From assembly GCA_036395835.1 (NCBI GenBank), contig DASWCW010000068.1:1-37582 (forward strand): 37,582 nt of DNA, read 5' to 3'. Shown here piece after piece: positions 1-6,991 of the stretch. The first letter of the stretch is position 1; each line of letters opens with the position of its first letter. Origin of the DNA: AP-16 sp036395835 (GTDB lineage Bacteria; Pseudomonadota; Alphaproteobacteria; Rhizobiales; Xanthobacteraceae). Under the pieces are notes generated by a model that searched no databases, was not told the origin of the DNA, and saw only the letters and a program-made list of their open reading frames with translations. A program made the translations under genes and the position numbers.

Positions 1-114
1 GGCAGCGACGAGATCTTGCGCAACATCATCGCCGAACGGGTCTTGGGGCTGCCGCCCGACATCCGCGTCGACAAGGACGTGCCGTTCAGTCAGCTCAAGA
101 CCGGCAAGCGCTAG
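1..114 (+). CDS. Acyl-CoA dehydrogenase, C-terminal end (partial)
   Basis: The window opens inside a reading frame that runs from base 1 to a TAG at 112-114. Its 37 residues contain the run DEILRNIIAERVLGLP, which matches the closing helix of acyl-CoA dehydrogenases (usual form G-T/S-x-E-I-x-R-x-I-I-A-E-x-x-L-G). That helix packs near the FAD/acyl-CoA site in the homotetramer. The family oxidises acyl-CoA thioesters to 2-enoyl-CoA and passes electrons to ETF. The tail after the helix (about 18 residues ending KTGKR) is unremarkable. The catalytic glutamate and FAD-binding parts lie upstream of the window, so the subfamily and substrate cannot be stated. Confidence 0.8.
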   Translation, partial: GSDEILRNIIAERVLGLPPDIRVDKDVPFSQLKTGKR

Positions 115-145
115 CCGTGGCATTTTCGGGGTTAAGGGGGGAAGC

Positions 146-340
146 ATGCCACGATCGAAACGCGCGGGTGCTCTGCTCTGGCTGGCGATCGGCGCGGCGG
201 AATATTTCGTGCCGAGTCAAGCTTTGGCCGAGAACTTGAACCAAAAATTCGGTCCGACCTGGGCCTGTACCAAGCTCGGTTCGGTCGAATATAGCCTTTA
301 TCGCGCGTGCAAGATCTGCGAGGACAATTGTCAGCGATGA
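146..340 (+). CDS. Small secreted Cys-rich protein, probably the 5' part of a frameshifted DUF1036 gene
   Basis: The ATG at 146 follows a strong purine-rich ribosome site (AAGGGGGGAAGC). The 64-residue product has a basic start (MPRSKR), a hydrophobic stretch at about 8-26 ending SQALAE like a signal-peptidase site, and a cysteine-containing tail (WACTKL, ACKICEDNC). It ends at TGA 338-340. Another frame, open from 240, continues through DDSEKAGHCVPRPG into the DUF1036 domain of the next entry. A one-base shift near 330-337 would join signal peptide, Cys-rich segment, Pro/Ala linker and DUF1036 domain into one exported protein. As written the ORF is intact but lacks a recognisable domain. It could also be a true small secreted protein; I favour the frameshift. 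Confidence 0.5.
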   Translation: MPRSKRAGALLWLAIGAAEYFVPSQALAENLNQKFGPTWACTKLGSVEYSLYRACKICEDNCQR

Positions 341-362
341 CAGCGAGAAGGCGGGTCATTGC

Positions 363-830
363 GTGCCGAGACCTGGTCCGGCGAAGACCTGCCCGCAGGC
401 CGCCGCGGCTCCGCAGCCGACACCCGTTGCCGCGCCCCCGGGCCAGCCCGCCTCCCCGTCCGCCGCACAAGATCCCGCCTATTTCGATTTCAAAGTGTGC
501 AATCGATCCGGGCGGACCGCCAGCGTCGCGGTCGAGCACCACGTCTCGCCGGCGGACAAGAATTTCGTGATCCGGGGATGGTGGACGGTGCCGGCCGGGG
601 AATGCCAGGCGATCGGCAATTTCCCCAAAGGCTGGTTCTATTATTATGCCGCGGAATCTGGAACCGACGCCTTCGAATGGGCCGGCAGCGATGCGAAAGT
701 GTGCATCAATCGCATCGGCCCGGTTGAGCGAATGCACACCAAGACCACGATCTGCACCGGTAAATATCTGCGCGGATTCCACGCCGCGGAGGTAGACTAC
801 CCGAGCGTCACCTGGAATCTGGATCCGTGA
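363..830 (+). CDS. DUF1036 domain protein (possibly the 3' part of the preceding gene)
   Basis: The product has 155 residues if the GTG at 363 is used. Residues 1-37 are a Pro/Ala-rich linker. From about 38 (YFDFKVCNRSGRTASVAVEHH) through GWWTVPAGECQAI and FYYYAAESG it follows the DUF1036 pattern: an initial 'F-x-x-C-N' strand, a 'W-W-x-x-x-x-G-x-C' turn, and a Tyr-rich strand. Members of that family are normally exported, but this reading has no signal peptide of its own and a poor ribosome site. The same frame is open back to 240, overlapping the previous ORF, whose signal peptide would complete the protein. Function of the family is unknown. The stop at 828-830 overlaps an alternative upstream start of the next gene. 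Confidence 0.65.
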   Translation: MPRPGPAKTCPQAAAAPQPTPVAAPPGQPASPSAAQDPAYFDFKVCNRSGRTASVAVEHHVSPADKNFVIRGWWTVPAGECQAIGNFPKGWFYYYAAESGTDAFEWAGSDAKVCINRIGPVERMHTKTTICTGKYLRGFHAAEVDYPSVTWNLDP

Positions 831-895
831 CGACCGCGGCGCCGGCAGCGGTGCATGCAGCAAGCAAGAACGGCTCGATCGAGGAGAGCGCACCC

Positions 896-1294
896 ATGTT
901 CGGCACTGGATTGCCTTTAGGCGCGGCAGTTGCGAGCCTTTGTTTGGGCTGCAGCCTGGCCTTCGGCCAAACCCCGGCACAACCGCCTGCGGACTCGGCG
1001 CCGACCCAAGCGTCACCCACAGTGCAGACACCTTCGGCGGCGCCGCCGTCGAGCGAGCCGGCCACTGCGCCCGATAAGAAGTCGCTGACGATCACCAGCG
1101 GCTCGACCATGACCAAATGGAAATGGGAGGAAGTGAAGGCCAAGTGGGCGCGCGAAAAAGGCAAATGGGCCGATTGCCGTTCGCAAGCCAAGGAACAGAA
1201 GCTCCGCGGCCCCAAGAGCTGGCACTTCATGGCCGATTGCATGATCAAGGTCGCGCATCCGCAGCCTGCCGGATCCGACAAGAGCACGCGCTGA
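896..1294 (+). CDS. Small secreted protein with C-terminal PsiF-like W/C repeat
   Basis: I start this at ATG 896 because GAGGAG lies 8 bases upstream and residues 1-25 (MFGTGLPLGAAVASLCLGCSLAFGQ) form a good signal peptide; the frame is open upstream to 827 without export features. A Pro/Ala/Ser-rich linker follows (about 26-65), then a compact basic domain: WKWEEVKAKWAREKGKWADC, K-x-W-H-F-M-A-D-C-M. The spacing Trp/Cys ... Leu-x-Gly-x-x-x-W-x-F ... Cys-Met recalls PsiF-type repeats and small Trp/Cys proteins common in Bradyrhizobium-like genomes. Two cysteines could form a disulfide in the periplasm. No enzymatic motif is seen. The TGA (1292-1294) shares one base with the next ATG, so the two genes are probably co-translated. 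Confidence 0.65.
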   Translation: MFGTGLPLGAAVASLCLGCSLAFGQTPAQPPADSAPTQASPTVQTPSAAPPSSEPATAPDKKSLTITSGSTMTKWKWEEVKAKWAREKGKWADCRSQAKEQKLRGPKSWHFMADCMIKVAHPQPAGSDKSTR

Positions 1295-1839
1295 TGCGCA
1301 ACAGGCTGTGCCTGACCGTGCGAACGGGAATGCAGGAACGTTTGCGTTTCGCACCGCTCGCGATGTTCGCGGCAGCGCTGTTTTTGACCACCGACGCCTG
1401 CGCGCAGGTTCCTTTCACCTCGGCGCAGGGCGGCTATTCCATCTTGTTTCCCGCCGAGCCGCGGGAGACCGTGGAGACAAAGCCGGACGCCAAGATCTTC
1501 AGCTACATGGTTCGCCAAGGTGACACCGTGTACGGCAGCTCTCACGTCGAATACAATGCCGATCTCGATGTCGAGCAGGAGCTGCAGGCGAACGCCGTGA
1601 ATTTCGCCGACGCAGTCAAGGCACCGGTGACATCGCGCCGCCGCACCCAGGTCGGCACGGCGTCCGGCGAGAAGCTGCCGGAGCTGGAGTTCACTTACGA
1701 AAGCGACAAGCTCGCCGGCAAGGGCGTCGTGATCATGTCCGGCCGACGCTCGATCCTGGTGACGGCGTTCGCGCTCAAGCCGAACGATCGCCGCGCCGCG
1801 ATCGACCAGTTCCTGCAGTCCTTGAAGCTGGCGCGCTAG
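1294..1839 (+). CDS. Secreted protein of unknown function
   Basis: The start at ATG 1294 overlaps the preceding TGA; ATG 1330 (MQERLRFAPLAMFAAALFLTTDACAQ) is an equally good start and gives a cleaner signal peptide. The 181-residue product has an N-terminal hydrophobic segment ending DACAQ, then a mature domain of about 140 residues with alternating strands (YSILFPAEPRETVE, FSYMVRQGDTVYGSSHVEYN) and a final helix (RRAAIDQFLQSLKLAR). The 'G-x-F/Y-S-I-x-F-P' opening and closing 'F-x-x-S-L-x-L' resemble small exported beta-rich proteins that are widespread in Proteobacteria without a known function. No catalytic motif is visible. It closes a run of three exported products (146-1839). Confidence 0.65.
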   Translation: MRNRLCLTVRTGMQERLRFAPLAMFAAALFLTTDACAQVPFTSAQGGYSILFPAEPRETVETKPDAKIFSYMVRQGDTVYGSSHVEYNADLDVEQELQANAVNFADAVKAPVTSRRRTQVGTASGEKLPELEFTYESDKLAGKGVVIMSGRRSILVTAFALKPNDRRAAIDQFLQSLKLAR

Positions 1840-1922
1840 CAGCCGGCACAACCAGCGAAATCCCGCTGCGGGTGGACCGCCTGTGGTATGCAGTCCGGCA
1901 CCCATTGCTCCGGAGCCTGCTC

Positions 1923-3287
1923 ATGCCCGCAACCGCGCTCGATTCGGCGATCTTCCAGGACATCTTCAGCACGCAAGCCATGCGGCGCGTATTCTCGGAC
2001 GAGACGAGGACGCGTTATTACGTCGAGATCGAGGCGGCGCTCGCACGCGTTCAGGCAAGGCTCGGGGTGATTCCCGAACGTGCCGCGCAGGAGATCGAGC
2101 GGCAATGCCGGCTCGAGAACATCGATTTCGCCAAGCTCAAGGCGCAGACCGAGCGGATCGGCTATCCCGTGCTCGGCGTGGTCCAGCAGATCGTGGCGCT
2201 GTGCGCCGACGGGCTCGGCGAATGGTGCCACTGGGGCGCGACCACGCAGGACATCACCGACACCGCGACGGTGCTGCAGATCCGCGACGCGCTCGATCTC
2301 GTCGAGGCCGACATGGCGGCGATCTCCCGCCTGCTCGCGGATCTCGCGGCCAGGTACCGCGACACGCCGATGGCGGGCCGCAGCAATCTCCAGCAGGCGG
2401 TGCCGATCACCTTCGGCTTCAAGGCCGCCTCGTTGCTAGCGGCGATGCAGCGGCATCGACAGCGGCTTGCCCAGCTGCGGCCGCGCGTCCTCGTCGGCGA
2501 GTTCGCGGGCGCCGCCGGCACGCTCGCTTCGCTCGGAGCGGAGGGGCTCAAAATCCAGGCCGCGCTGATGGACGAGCTCGGCCTCGAGCAGCCCGAGATC
2601 GCCTGGCACACCGTCCGTGACCGCATCGGTGAGGTCGGCTGCTTTTTGGCGCTCTTGACCGGCACGCTCGGCAAGCTTGCGACCGACGTGAAGCTTCTGA
2701 TGCAGACCGAAGTGGCCGAAGTGTTCGAGCCCTTTCACGAAGGCCGCGGCTCGAGCAGCACCATGCCGCAAAAACGCAACCCGGTTTCCTGTCTCTACAT
2801 CCACGCCACCACCGCGCTCGTCCGCCAGCAGGCGGCGGCGCTGCTGGAGGCCGCCGTGGCCGACCACGAGCGCTCGACCGGGCCGTGGGAGATCGAATGG
2901 ATCGCCCTGCCGGAGATTTTTTTGCTCGCTTCGGGCGCGCTCGCCCAATCGCGCCGTCTGCTCGACGGCATCGAGATCGACGCGGAGCGCATGCGCGCCA
3001 ACCTTGAAATGACCAACGGGCTGATCGTGTCCGAAGCGGTCATGATGGGGCTCGGGCCGCATCTCGGCCGACAGCGCGCCCACGACCTCGTCTACGACGT
3101 TTGCCGGCGGGTGGCGGCGAGCGGGAAGCCTTTGCTGGAAGAGCTTGCGAAAAATCCGGAGATTTCCCGGCATTTGTCGAAATCGGAGTTGGCAAAGCTC
3201 ACCGATCCCAAGAATTACCTCGGGCTCGCCGGCCCTATGATCGACCGCGTGCTGGCGCTCGAGAGCAAGCACGCCGGTCGGAAATAA
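1923..3287 (+). CDS. Fumarase/aspartase-superfamily lyase, 3-carboxymuconate cycloisomerase / adenylosuccinate lyase type
   Basis: 454 residues from ATG 1923 (GGAG seven bases upstream; the frame is open from 1872). Three superfamily regions are present: 'HWGATTQDITDTA' at 103-115 (conserved region 1), the helical core with 'AGRSNLQQAVPITFGFK' near 151-167, and the signature loop 'GSSSTMPQKRNP' at 276-287, which carries the catalytic serine. Enzymes of this superfamily catalyse beta-elimination or cycloisomerisation with a carbanion intermediate and act as cytoplasmic homotetramers. Region 1 is closest to PcaB-type 3-carboxy-cis,cis-muconate cycloisomerases, and length also fits (about 450). 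No other protocatechuate-branch gene is nearby, and no purine gene either, so it more likely serves the local catabolic set than housekeeping purB. Exact reaction unknown. Confidence 0.8.
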   Translation: MPATALDSAIFQDIFSTQAMRRVFSDETRTRYYVEIEAALARVQARLGVIPERAAQEIERQCRLENIDFAKLKAQTERIGYPVLGVVQQIVALCADGLGEWCHWGATTQDITDTATVLQIRDALDLVEADMAAISRLLADLAARYRDTPMAGRSNLQQAVPITFGFKAASLLAAMQRHRQRLAQLRPRVLVGEFAGAAGTLASLGAEGLKIQAALMDELGLEQPEIAWHTVRDRIGEVGCFLALLTGTLGKLATDVKLLMQTEVAEVFEPFHEGRGSSSTMPQKRNPVSCLYIHATTALVRQQAAALLEAAVADHERSTGPWEIEWIALPEIFLLASGALAQSRRLLDGIEIDAERMRANLEMTNGLIVSEAVMMGLGPHLGRQRAHDLVYDVCRRVAASGKPLLEELAKNPEISRHLSKSELAKLTDPKNYLGLAGPMIDRVLALESKHAGRK

Positions 3288-3299
3288 GCCATTCGCCCC

Positions 3300-3312
3300 G
3301 AGCCCGCGGCTC
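3300..3312 (+). terminator. Possible weak terminator hairpin after the lyase gene
   Basis: GAGCC-CGC-GGCTC forms a 5-bp GC-rich stem with a 3-base loop 13 bases after the lyase stop. There is no T-run after it, so rho-independent function is doubtful; it may only mark the 3' end. Confidence 0.2.
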
Positions 3313-3384
3313 ATCTCCCGGGCCCAGTGCCGGATGCCGCCGGTAACGAACCCTTGAAATCCGCGGGCCCTTGTGTTCGTGCCC

Positions 3385-3402
3385 CTGTGACCTAGCTCAC
3401 AG
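3385..3402 (+). promoter_or_regulatory. CRP-like palindromic site
   Basis: The bases read CTGTGACCTAGCTCACAG. This is TGTGA-N6-TCACA, the consensus of cAMP receptor protein family sites, with 16 of 18 positions symmetric. It lies 133 bases before the small ORF at 3535 and about 100 bases after the lyase gene. CRP/FNR-type regulators with this half-site exist in alphaproteobacteria; which one would bind here cannot be told. Confidence 0.45.
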
Positions 3403-3534
3403 AGCGTTAGGAAAGCTTGGTGTATTCCTTACATCCGGCGGCGGATGGCCTCGGAGTTCCGGGCGCCAGAAACAAGGGTTGTGCTTCCCAGAGTATCCCC
3501 TGGTGAAGCGGTTTGGAGGCCAGGGAGTGGTGTC

Positions 3535-3651
3535 ATGTCCGCGCACATTTGGCGCGACGGCCGGTTGTTGGGCTTCGACGGCGTAGAATGGCTGACGTGG
3601 TTGATCGCTGTGGCCATGATCGGTGTGCTGGCCCTTGCGGTGACCATCTAG
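3535..3651 (+). CDS. Small single-pass membrane protein (38 residues)
   Basis: ATG 3535 is preceded by GGGAG five bases upstream. The product starts MSAHIWRDGRLLGFDGVEWL and continues with one hydrophobic helix of about 18 residues (TWLIAVAMIGVLALAVTI) to the end. A cytoplasmic-facing basic head followed by a C-terminal anchor is a common layout for bacterial small membrane proteins, and the 'RDGRLLGFDGVEW' head resembles short unannotated ORFs I associate with Bradyrhizobium-type genomes (recollection, not checked). The frame extends upstream to 3445, but that part lacks membrane-protein character. The gene stands alone between a CRP-like site and the cupin gene. Function unknown. Confidence 0.4.
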   Translation: MSAHIWRDGRLLGFDGVEWLTWLIAVAMIGVLALAVTI

Positions 3652-3908
3652 GCTCCGGCTAATCCCCGCCGCCGCCGGTTCTGGCCAGCGTCCTACGGGG
3701 CCCCGGCGTCCCTGCTTCCTTCCAGCCCGGGATTCGCCCGACAACACGAGCCTCAGGGCGCCTTTTCGCGCTGATGCTGCCCCCGGCGCTGTCCCGCAAA
3801 GCCCGACCCCGCCGCCTGCGGCTCCCATCGGCCGTCGCAACGGCCATCTGGTCAGTCTCCAGGCGAAATGCCAAAAAGGCCCTGGGCGAACGCCGGGAGG
3901 GCCAAAAA
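3652..3908. other. Intergenic stretch before the cupin gene
   Basis: GC-rich sequence with no coding potential I can support. The cupin reading frame is open from 3774, but that part encodes an Arg/Pro-rich string unlike a cupin. It holds the ribosome site GGGAGG at 3895-3900, which decides the TTG start at 3909. Confidence 0.4.
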
Positions 3909-4703
3909 TTGACCGACGGATCGAAAGAGCCGCGGGTAGCGGTGCACGACGCCGAGGAGCAACGCACCCCCCTGGGGATCATCGCCGCGAATGGCCGCGC
4001 CTGGGCCGTGATCTGGCCCGGCATGGGCGCGAGATGCCGGTCGCTGCATCGGGTGACCCTGGCGCCCGGCGGCGCCAGCGTGCCCCTGCGGCATTCCGGC
4101 GAGGCGGTGTACTACGCCATGGCCGGCCGTGGCGCCGTGAACGACGCAGCCGGTACGGCGCATCCGCTCATCGAGGGCTCGATGGTGCACGTCGCGCCGT
4201 TCGGCGAGTATCGTTTCGCGGCGAGCGAGCTCGGGCTCGACCTGATCGGAGGGCCCTGCCCGGCCGATCCCGCCCTTTATGATGGCGCTGCCCGGCCCAA
4301 CGCGGCGGTCAAACCAAGCGAGACCGGCCTCGTCCGGATCTTCCATCGCGACGACCCGGGCGTGCAGGTGCCGCTGATCTCTCGCGACGCGCGGCTGATC
4401 GTGTGGCTCGGGGTCGGAGCCAAGACCGCGAACATGAATTTCGTGCGGCTCGAACCGGGCGAGGCCAATGTGCCCCACATCCATCCGGAATCCGAGGACA
4501 CGATCTACATCCTGCAGGGACGAGGCACAGTGGTCGATTTCGATCATGACTTGCGCCTGCGCTTCGAGACCGGCCAAGTCATCCACGTGCCGATCGGCAT
4601 CAAGCACGCGGTCTACGCGGACCGCGGCAATGCCGTGGTGAGCGTCGGTGGCCCCGCGCCGGCGGATCGCCATATGCTGCGCGCCGCCGGCTTGCTTACC
4701 TGA
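3909..4703 (+). CDS. Two-domain cupin protein
   Basis: I place the start at TTG 3909 because GGGAGG lies eight bases upstream and the translation becomes cupin-like from there (264 residues). The first cupin barrel spans about 25-115 and the second about 150-250. The second keeps the metal ligands of motif 1 (H190, H192, E196 in PHIHPESED) and motif 2 (H233 in IKHAVY). The first has only RHSGEAV at the corresponding place, so it probably does not bind metal. Bicupins of this size include dioxygenases, isomerases and decarboxylases acting on small oxygenated acids. The gene is followed by a cyclase, SDR and ABM protein on the same strand, so a ring-product or hydroxy-acid step is plausible. 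Exact activity unknown. Confidence 0.75.
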   Translation: MTDGSKEPRVAVHDAEEQRTPLGIIAANGRAWAVIWPGMGARCRSLHRVTLAPGGASVPLRHSGEAVYYAMAGRGAVNDAAGTAHPLIEGSMVHVAPFGEYRFAASELGLDLIGGPCPADPALYDGAARPNAAVKPSETGLVRIFHRDDPGVQVPLISRDARLIVWLGVGAKTANMNFVRLEPGEANVPHIHPESEDTIYILQGRGTVVDFDHDLRLRFETGQVIHVPIGIKHAVYADRGNAVVSVGGPAPADRHMLRAAGLLT

Positions 4704-4767
4704 GCCGCGGGCGTTCCCGGTGCGAACATCGACCGCGTCCCTGCCGCATCCGCGCCCCGAGGACTTC

Positions 4768-5616
4768 ATGAAGATCGTCGACCTCTCTCACGCAATGAAC
4801 GTCCACACGCCCGGCTGGGTCGGCTACGCCGGCAACAAGCTCTATTACGCGCAGAATCTGCAGACCCAGATGATCGTCGCACAGCGTATCGAGACCGCGC
4901 TGCACGTCGGCACGCATTTCGACGGCGCGATGCACGCAACCGATGGGCGCCGCGGCGACATGGCCTCGCTGCCGCTCGACTATCTGATGAACCGCGGCGT
5001 TGTGGTCGACATTTCCGACAAAGTAACGGATTGGTCGGTCATCACCCCTCAGATGATCGAATCCAGCGGCGCCGAGATTCGCGATGGCGACATCTTGATC
5101 CTGCACACCGGCTGGCACCGCTATTACGAGGGGCAGAAGCAGCAGGACCTCGTGCGCTATTTCTGCTTTCACCCCGGACCGAACCTCGCCACGATGCACT
5201 GGATGCTGGGCAAGAAAATCAAATGGTTCGCCATGGACACCGGGTCCTGCGACCATCCGATGAACACCTCGATCCGGAACATGCGGCCCGACATCGCCGC
5301 GCAGTTCGCGCGCCAGTACGGCAAATCCCCGCAGGAATTTTTCGGCAGCTTCGAATATTCGCACAAGCTTTCCGGCCGCAAAGTGACGGCAGACATGTTC
5401 CCGTTTCACAATTGGGCGTTCCAGGAAGGCTTGCTGCACGCGGAGAATCTCGGCGGCGACATCGAGTTGGTGCTCGGCCAACGCTGCGTGATCGGCGCTT
5501 TCCCCTGGCGCTACGAGGGGCTGGAAAGCTGCCCCTGCCGCATCGTCGCCTTTCTCGATTCGGGCGACATGACGATCGAGGCGGTCGGAGCCGCGGCCAA
5601 AGCCACCATGACCTGA
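4768..5616 (+). CDS. Cyclase-family metal hydrolase (kynurenine formamidase-like)
   Basis: 282 residues from ATG 4768 (GAGGA just upstream). The metal-binding signature of the cyclase family (PF04199), H-x-G-T-H-x-D-x-x-x-H, appears at 46-56 as HVGTHFDGAMH, with H46, H50, D52 and H56 as expected ligands. Known members hydrolyse N-formylkynurenine, isatin or lactones, or act on cyclic amides/imides. C-terminal elements such as 'GAFPWRYEGLESCPCRIVAFL' also fit the family. At 282 residues it is longer than KynB (about 210), matching a longer catabolic subgroup. It starts 64 bases after the cupin gene and is followed 21 bases later by an SDR. I infer hydrolytic opening of a cyclic amide or ester in the same pathway; no sign of KynA/KynU nearby. 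Confidence 0.8.
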   Translation: MKIVDLSHAMNVHTPGWVGYAGNKLYYAQNLQTQMIVAQRIETALHVGTHFDGAMHATDGRRGDMASLPLDYLMNRGVVVDISDKVTDWSVITPQMIESSGAEIRDGDILILHTGWHRYYEGQKQQDLVRYFCFHPGPNLATMHWMLGKKIKWFAMDTGSCDHPMNTSIRNMRPDIAAQFARQYGKSPQEFFGSFEYSHKLSGRKVTADMFPFHNWAFQEGLLHAENLGGDIELVLGQRCVIGAFPWRYEGLESCPCRIVAFLDSGDMTIEAVGAAAKATMT

Positions 5617-5637
5617 CCCGGAACGGGAGGAAAAGCA

Positions 5638-6447
5638 ATGGACCTTCAGCTCAACGGCAAGACCGCGCTCGTGACCGGCGGCAGCGAGGGCATCGGCAAG
5701 GGCATCGCTCGCGCGCTGGCGCGCGAGGGGGTCGACGTCGCGATCTGCGCGCGTCGCAAGGACAAGCTCGAGGCGGCCGCCGCCGAGATCGCAAAAGAAA
5801 CCGGCCGCAGGATCATCGCGATTCCCGCCGATCTGACCAAGGATGCCGATGCCAGGAATTTCGTCGAGCAGGGCCAGCGGGCGCTGCATCGGGTCGACAT
5901 CATGGTCAACAACGCGGGCTCGGCGCCTGGCGGGATCATCGAGCATCTTTCCGAGGCGGATTGGGCCCAGGCGCTGCAGCTCAAGTTCATGGGCTACGTC
6001 CGCTGCCTGCGCTACGTGCTGCCGATTATGGTGCGCCAGGGGGGTGGTCGCGTCGTCAATCTCATCGGCAACGACGGCGTGAAGCATTCCTATTGGGAGA
6101 TCGCACCGGGCGCCGCCAATGCCGCCGGGCAGAACCTGACGATGTCCCTCGCCGGCCAATACGGCAAGCACAACATCAGCCTGTGCGCGGTCAACCCGGG
6201 CCCGGTGCGCACCGAGCGCTGGGCCGGGCTCGTCGCCGCGATGTCGCGCGACATGAAGCTCTCCCATGAGGAAGCCGACAAGCTGGCGCCCGCGTCGATC
6301 CCGATGGGCCGCATCGCCGAAGTCGAAGAGGTCGCGAACCTCGTCGCAATGCTGGCCTCGCCGCTGATGCATTTTGTCAACGGCACCATGATCGAGATCG
6401 ATGGCGGCCAGCAGAAGCCGCTGATGGACCGAATGCGCGACCGATGA
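5638..6447 (+). CDS. SDR-family protein with non-canonical active site
   Basis: 269 residues; GGGAGG sits eight bases before ATG 5638. A Rossmann nucleotide site is intact: TGGSEGIG at 13-20 and NNAG at 91-94. In a classical SDR the catalytic Ser-Tyr-Lys follow; here the aligned segment 'NLIGNDGVKHSYWEIAPGAANAAGQNL' puts Gly144 at the Ser, Pro157 at the Tyr and Asn161 at the Lys position. The rest, including PGPVRTERW and the C-terminal 'G-x-x-x-x-I-D-G-G', is normal. Divergent Rhizobiales SDRs with Asn in place of Lys exist, so it is likely a functional variant rather than decay, but chemistry may differ from simple alcohol oxidation. The stop overlaps the next start (ATGA). Confidence 0.8.
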   Translation: MDLQLNGKTALVTGGSEGIGKGIARALAREGVDVAICARRKDKLEAAAAEIAKETGRRIIAIPADLTKDADARNFVEQGQRALHRVDIMVNNAGSAPGGIIEHLSEADWAQALQLKFMGYVRCLRYVLPIMVRQGGGRVVNLIGNDGVKHSYWEIAPGAANAAGQNLTMSLAGQYGKHNISLCAVNPGPVRTERWAGLVAAMSRDMKLSHEEADKLAPASIPMGRIAEVEEVANLVAMLASPLMHFVNGTMIEIDGGQQKPLMDRMRDR

Positions 6448-6728
6448 TAACGGTTCTCCGTCGCTGGTTTGTGCCGTCAGACCAGCTGGAAGAGTTCAGA
6501 CAGAGATGGCGAGCTGAAATCGTCCCGGAGATTCGTCGTCAACCCGGCTGTGTCCGCGTGGAGATGTATGAATCCAGCATCCGGGAACATTGGGTGACCG
6601 CGATCAGCTGGGATAGCGAAGAGTCAAGATTGAAAGCGTTGGAAAAGCTCTCTCATCTTCAAGAGGCGTTTGCTGAACACGAGCGATTCGAGCCTGAAAT
6701 CCTAACCCTGCGATTTCCTCCGTCCTGA
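6444..6728 (+). CDS. ABM-domain (antibiotic biosynthesis monooxygenase-like) small protein
   Basis: 94 residues, one ferredoxin-like domain. The order strand (MITVLRRWFVP), helix (QLEEFRQRWRAEIVPEIRRQPGCVRVEMYES), strand (HWVTAISWDS), helix (SRLKALEKLSHLQEAFAE), strand fits the ABM fold (PF03992), which typically acts as a dimer. Family members are cofactor-free monooxygenases of phenolic substrates, haem-degrading enzymes or chaperones of SDR/P450 steps. The ATG overlaps the SDR stop by four bases, so the two are co-translated. Codon choice looks less GC-rich than in the neighbours, which may reflect separate acquisition. Activity cannot be assigned. Confidence 0.7.
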   Translation: MITVLRRWFVPSDQLEEFRQRWRAEIVPEIRRQPGCVRVEMYESSIREHWVTAISWDSEESRLKALEKLSHLQEAFAEHERFEPEILTLRFPPS

Positions 6729-6877
6729 GAATAAGAGCATGGCGAGGCCCTAGCAACATGCTATTCAGGCGTGAAGCTTACCCGCTCCCCCTTTCTTTTC
6801 CGCAAGAGGGGTCGGCGTACCGGCGCGATTTGTGAACACGATAGCATCAATGTGCTGATGCTCGAGTGGCAGCTCGC

Positions 6878-6906
6878 TTGACAAGCCGCTGGCCGGCAAA
6901 GATGAT
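6878..6906 (+). promoter_or_regulatory. Possible sigma70-type promoter of the ABC importer operon
   Basis: TTGACA at 6878-6883 is a perfect -35 consensus; 17 bases later GATGAT (6901-6906) matches four of six -10 bases. It lies 86 bases ahead of the binding-protein ATG in a 263-bp gap after the ABM gene, where an operon start is expected. Confidence 0.35.
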
Positions 6907-6991
6907 TTCCATTCAAATGAAGCTGCGGCGCGAGCCTGCTTTCGACACGAAGCCGCCGCGGGCGATTCCAGCCAAAGTTCGGAGTCAGATC

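Noticed and set aside
4696..6372. A 558-codon minus-strand frame opposite the cyclase and SDR
   Set aside because: Antisense shadow of high-GC codons; the plus strand encodes recognisable catalytic and nucleotide motifs with good ribosome sites.
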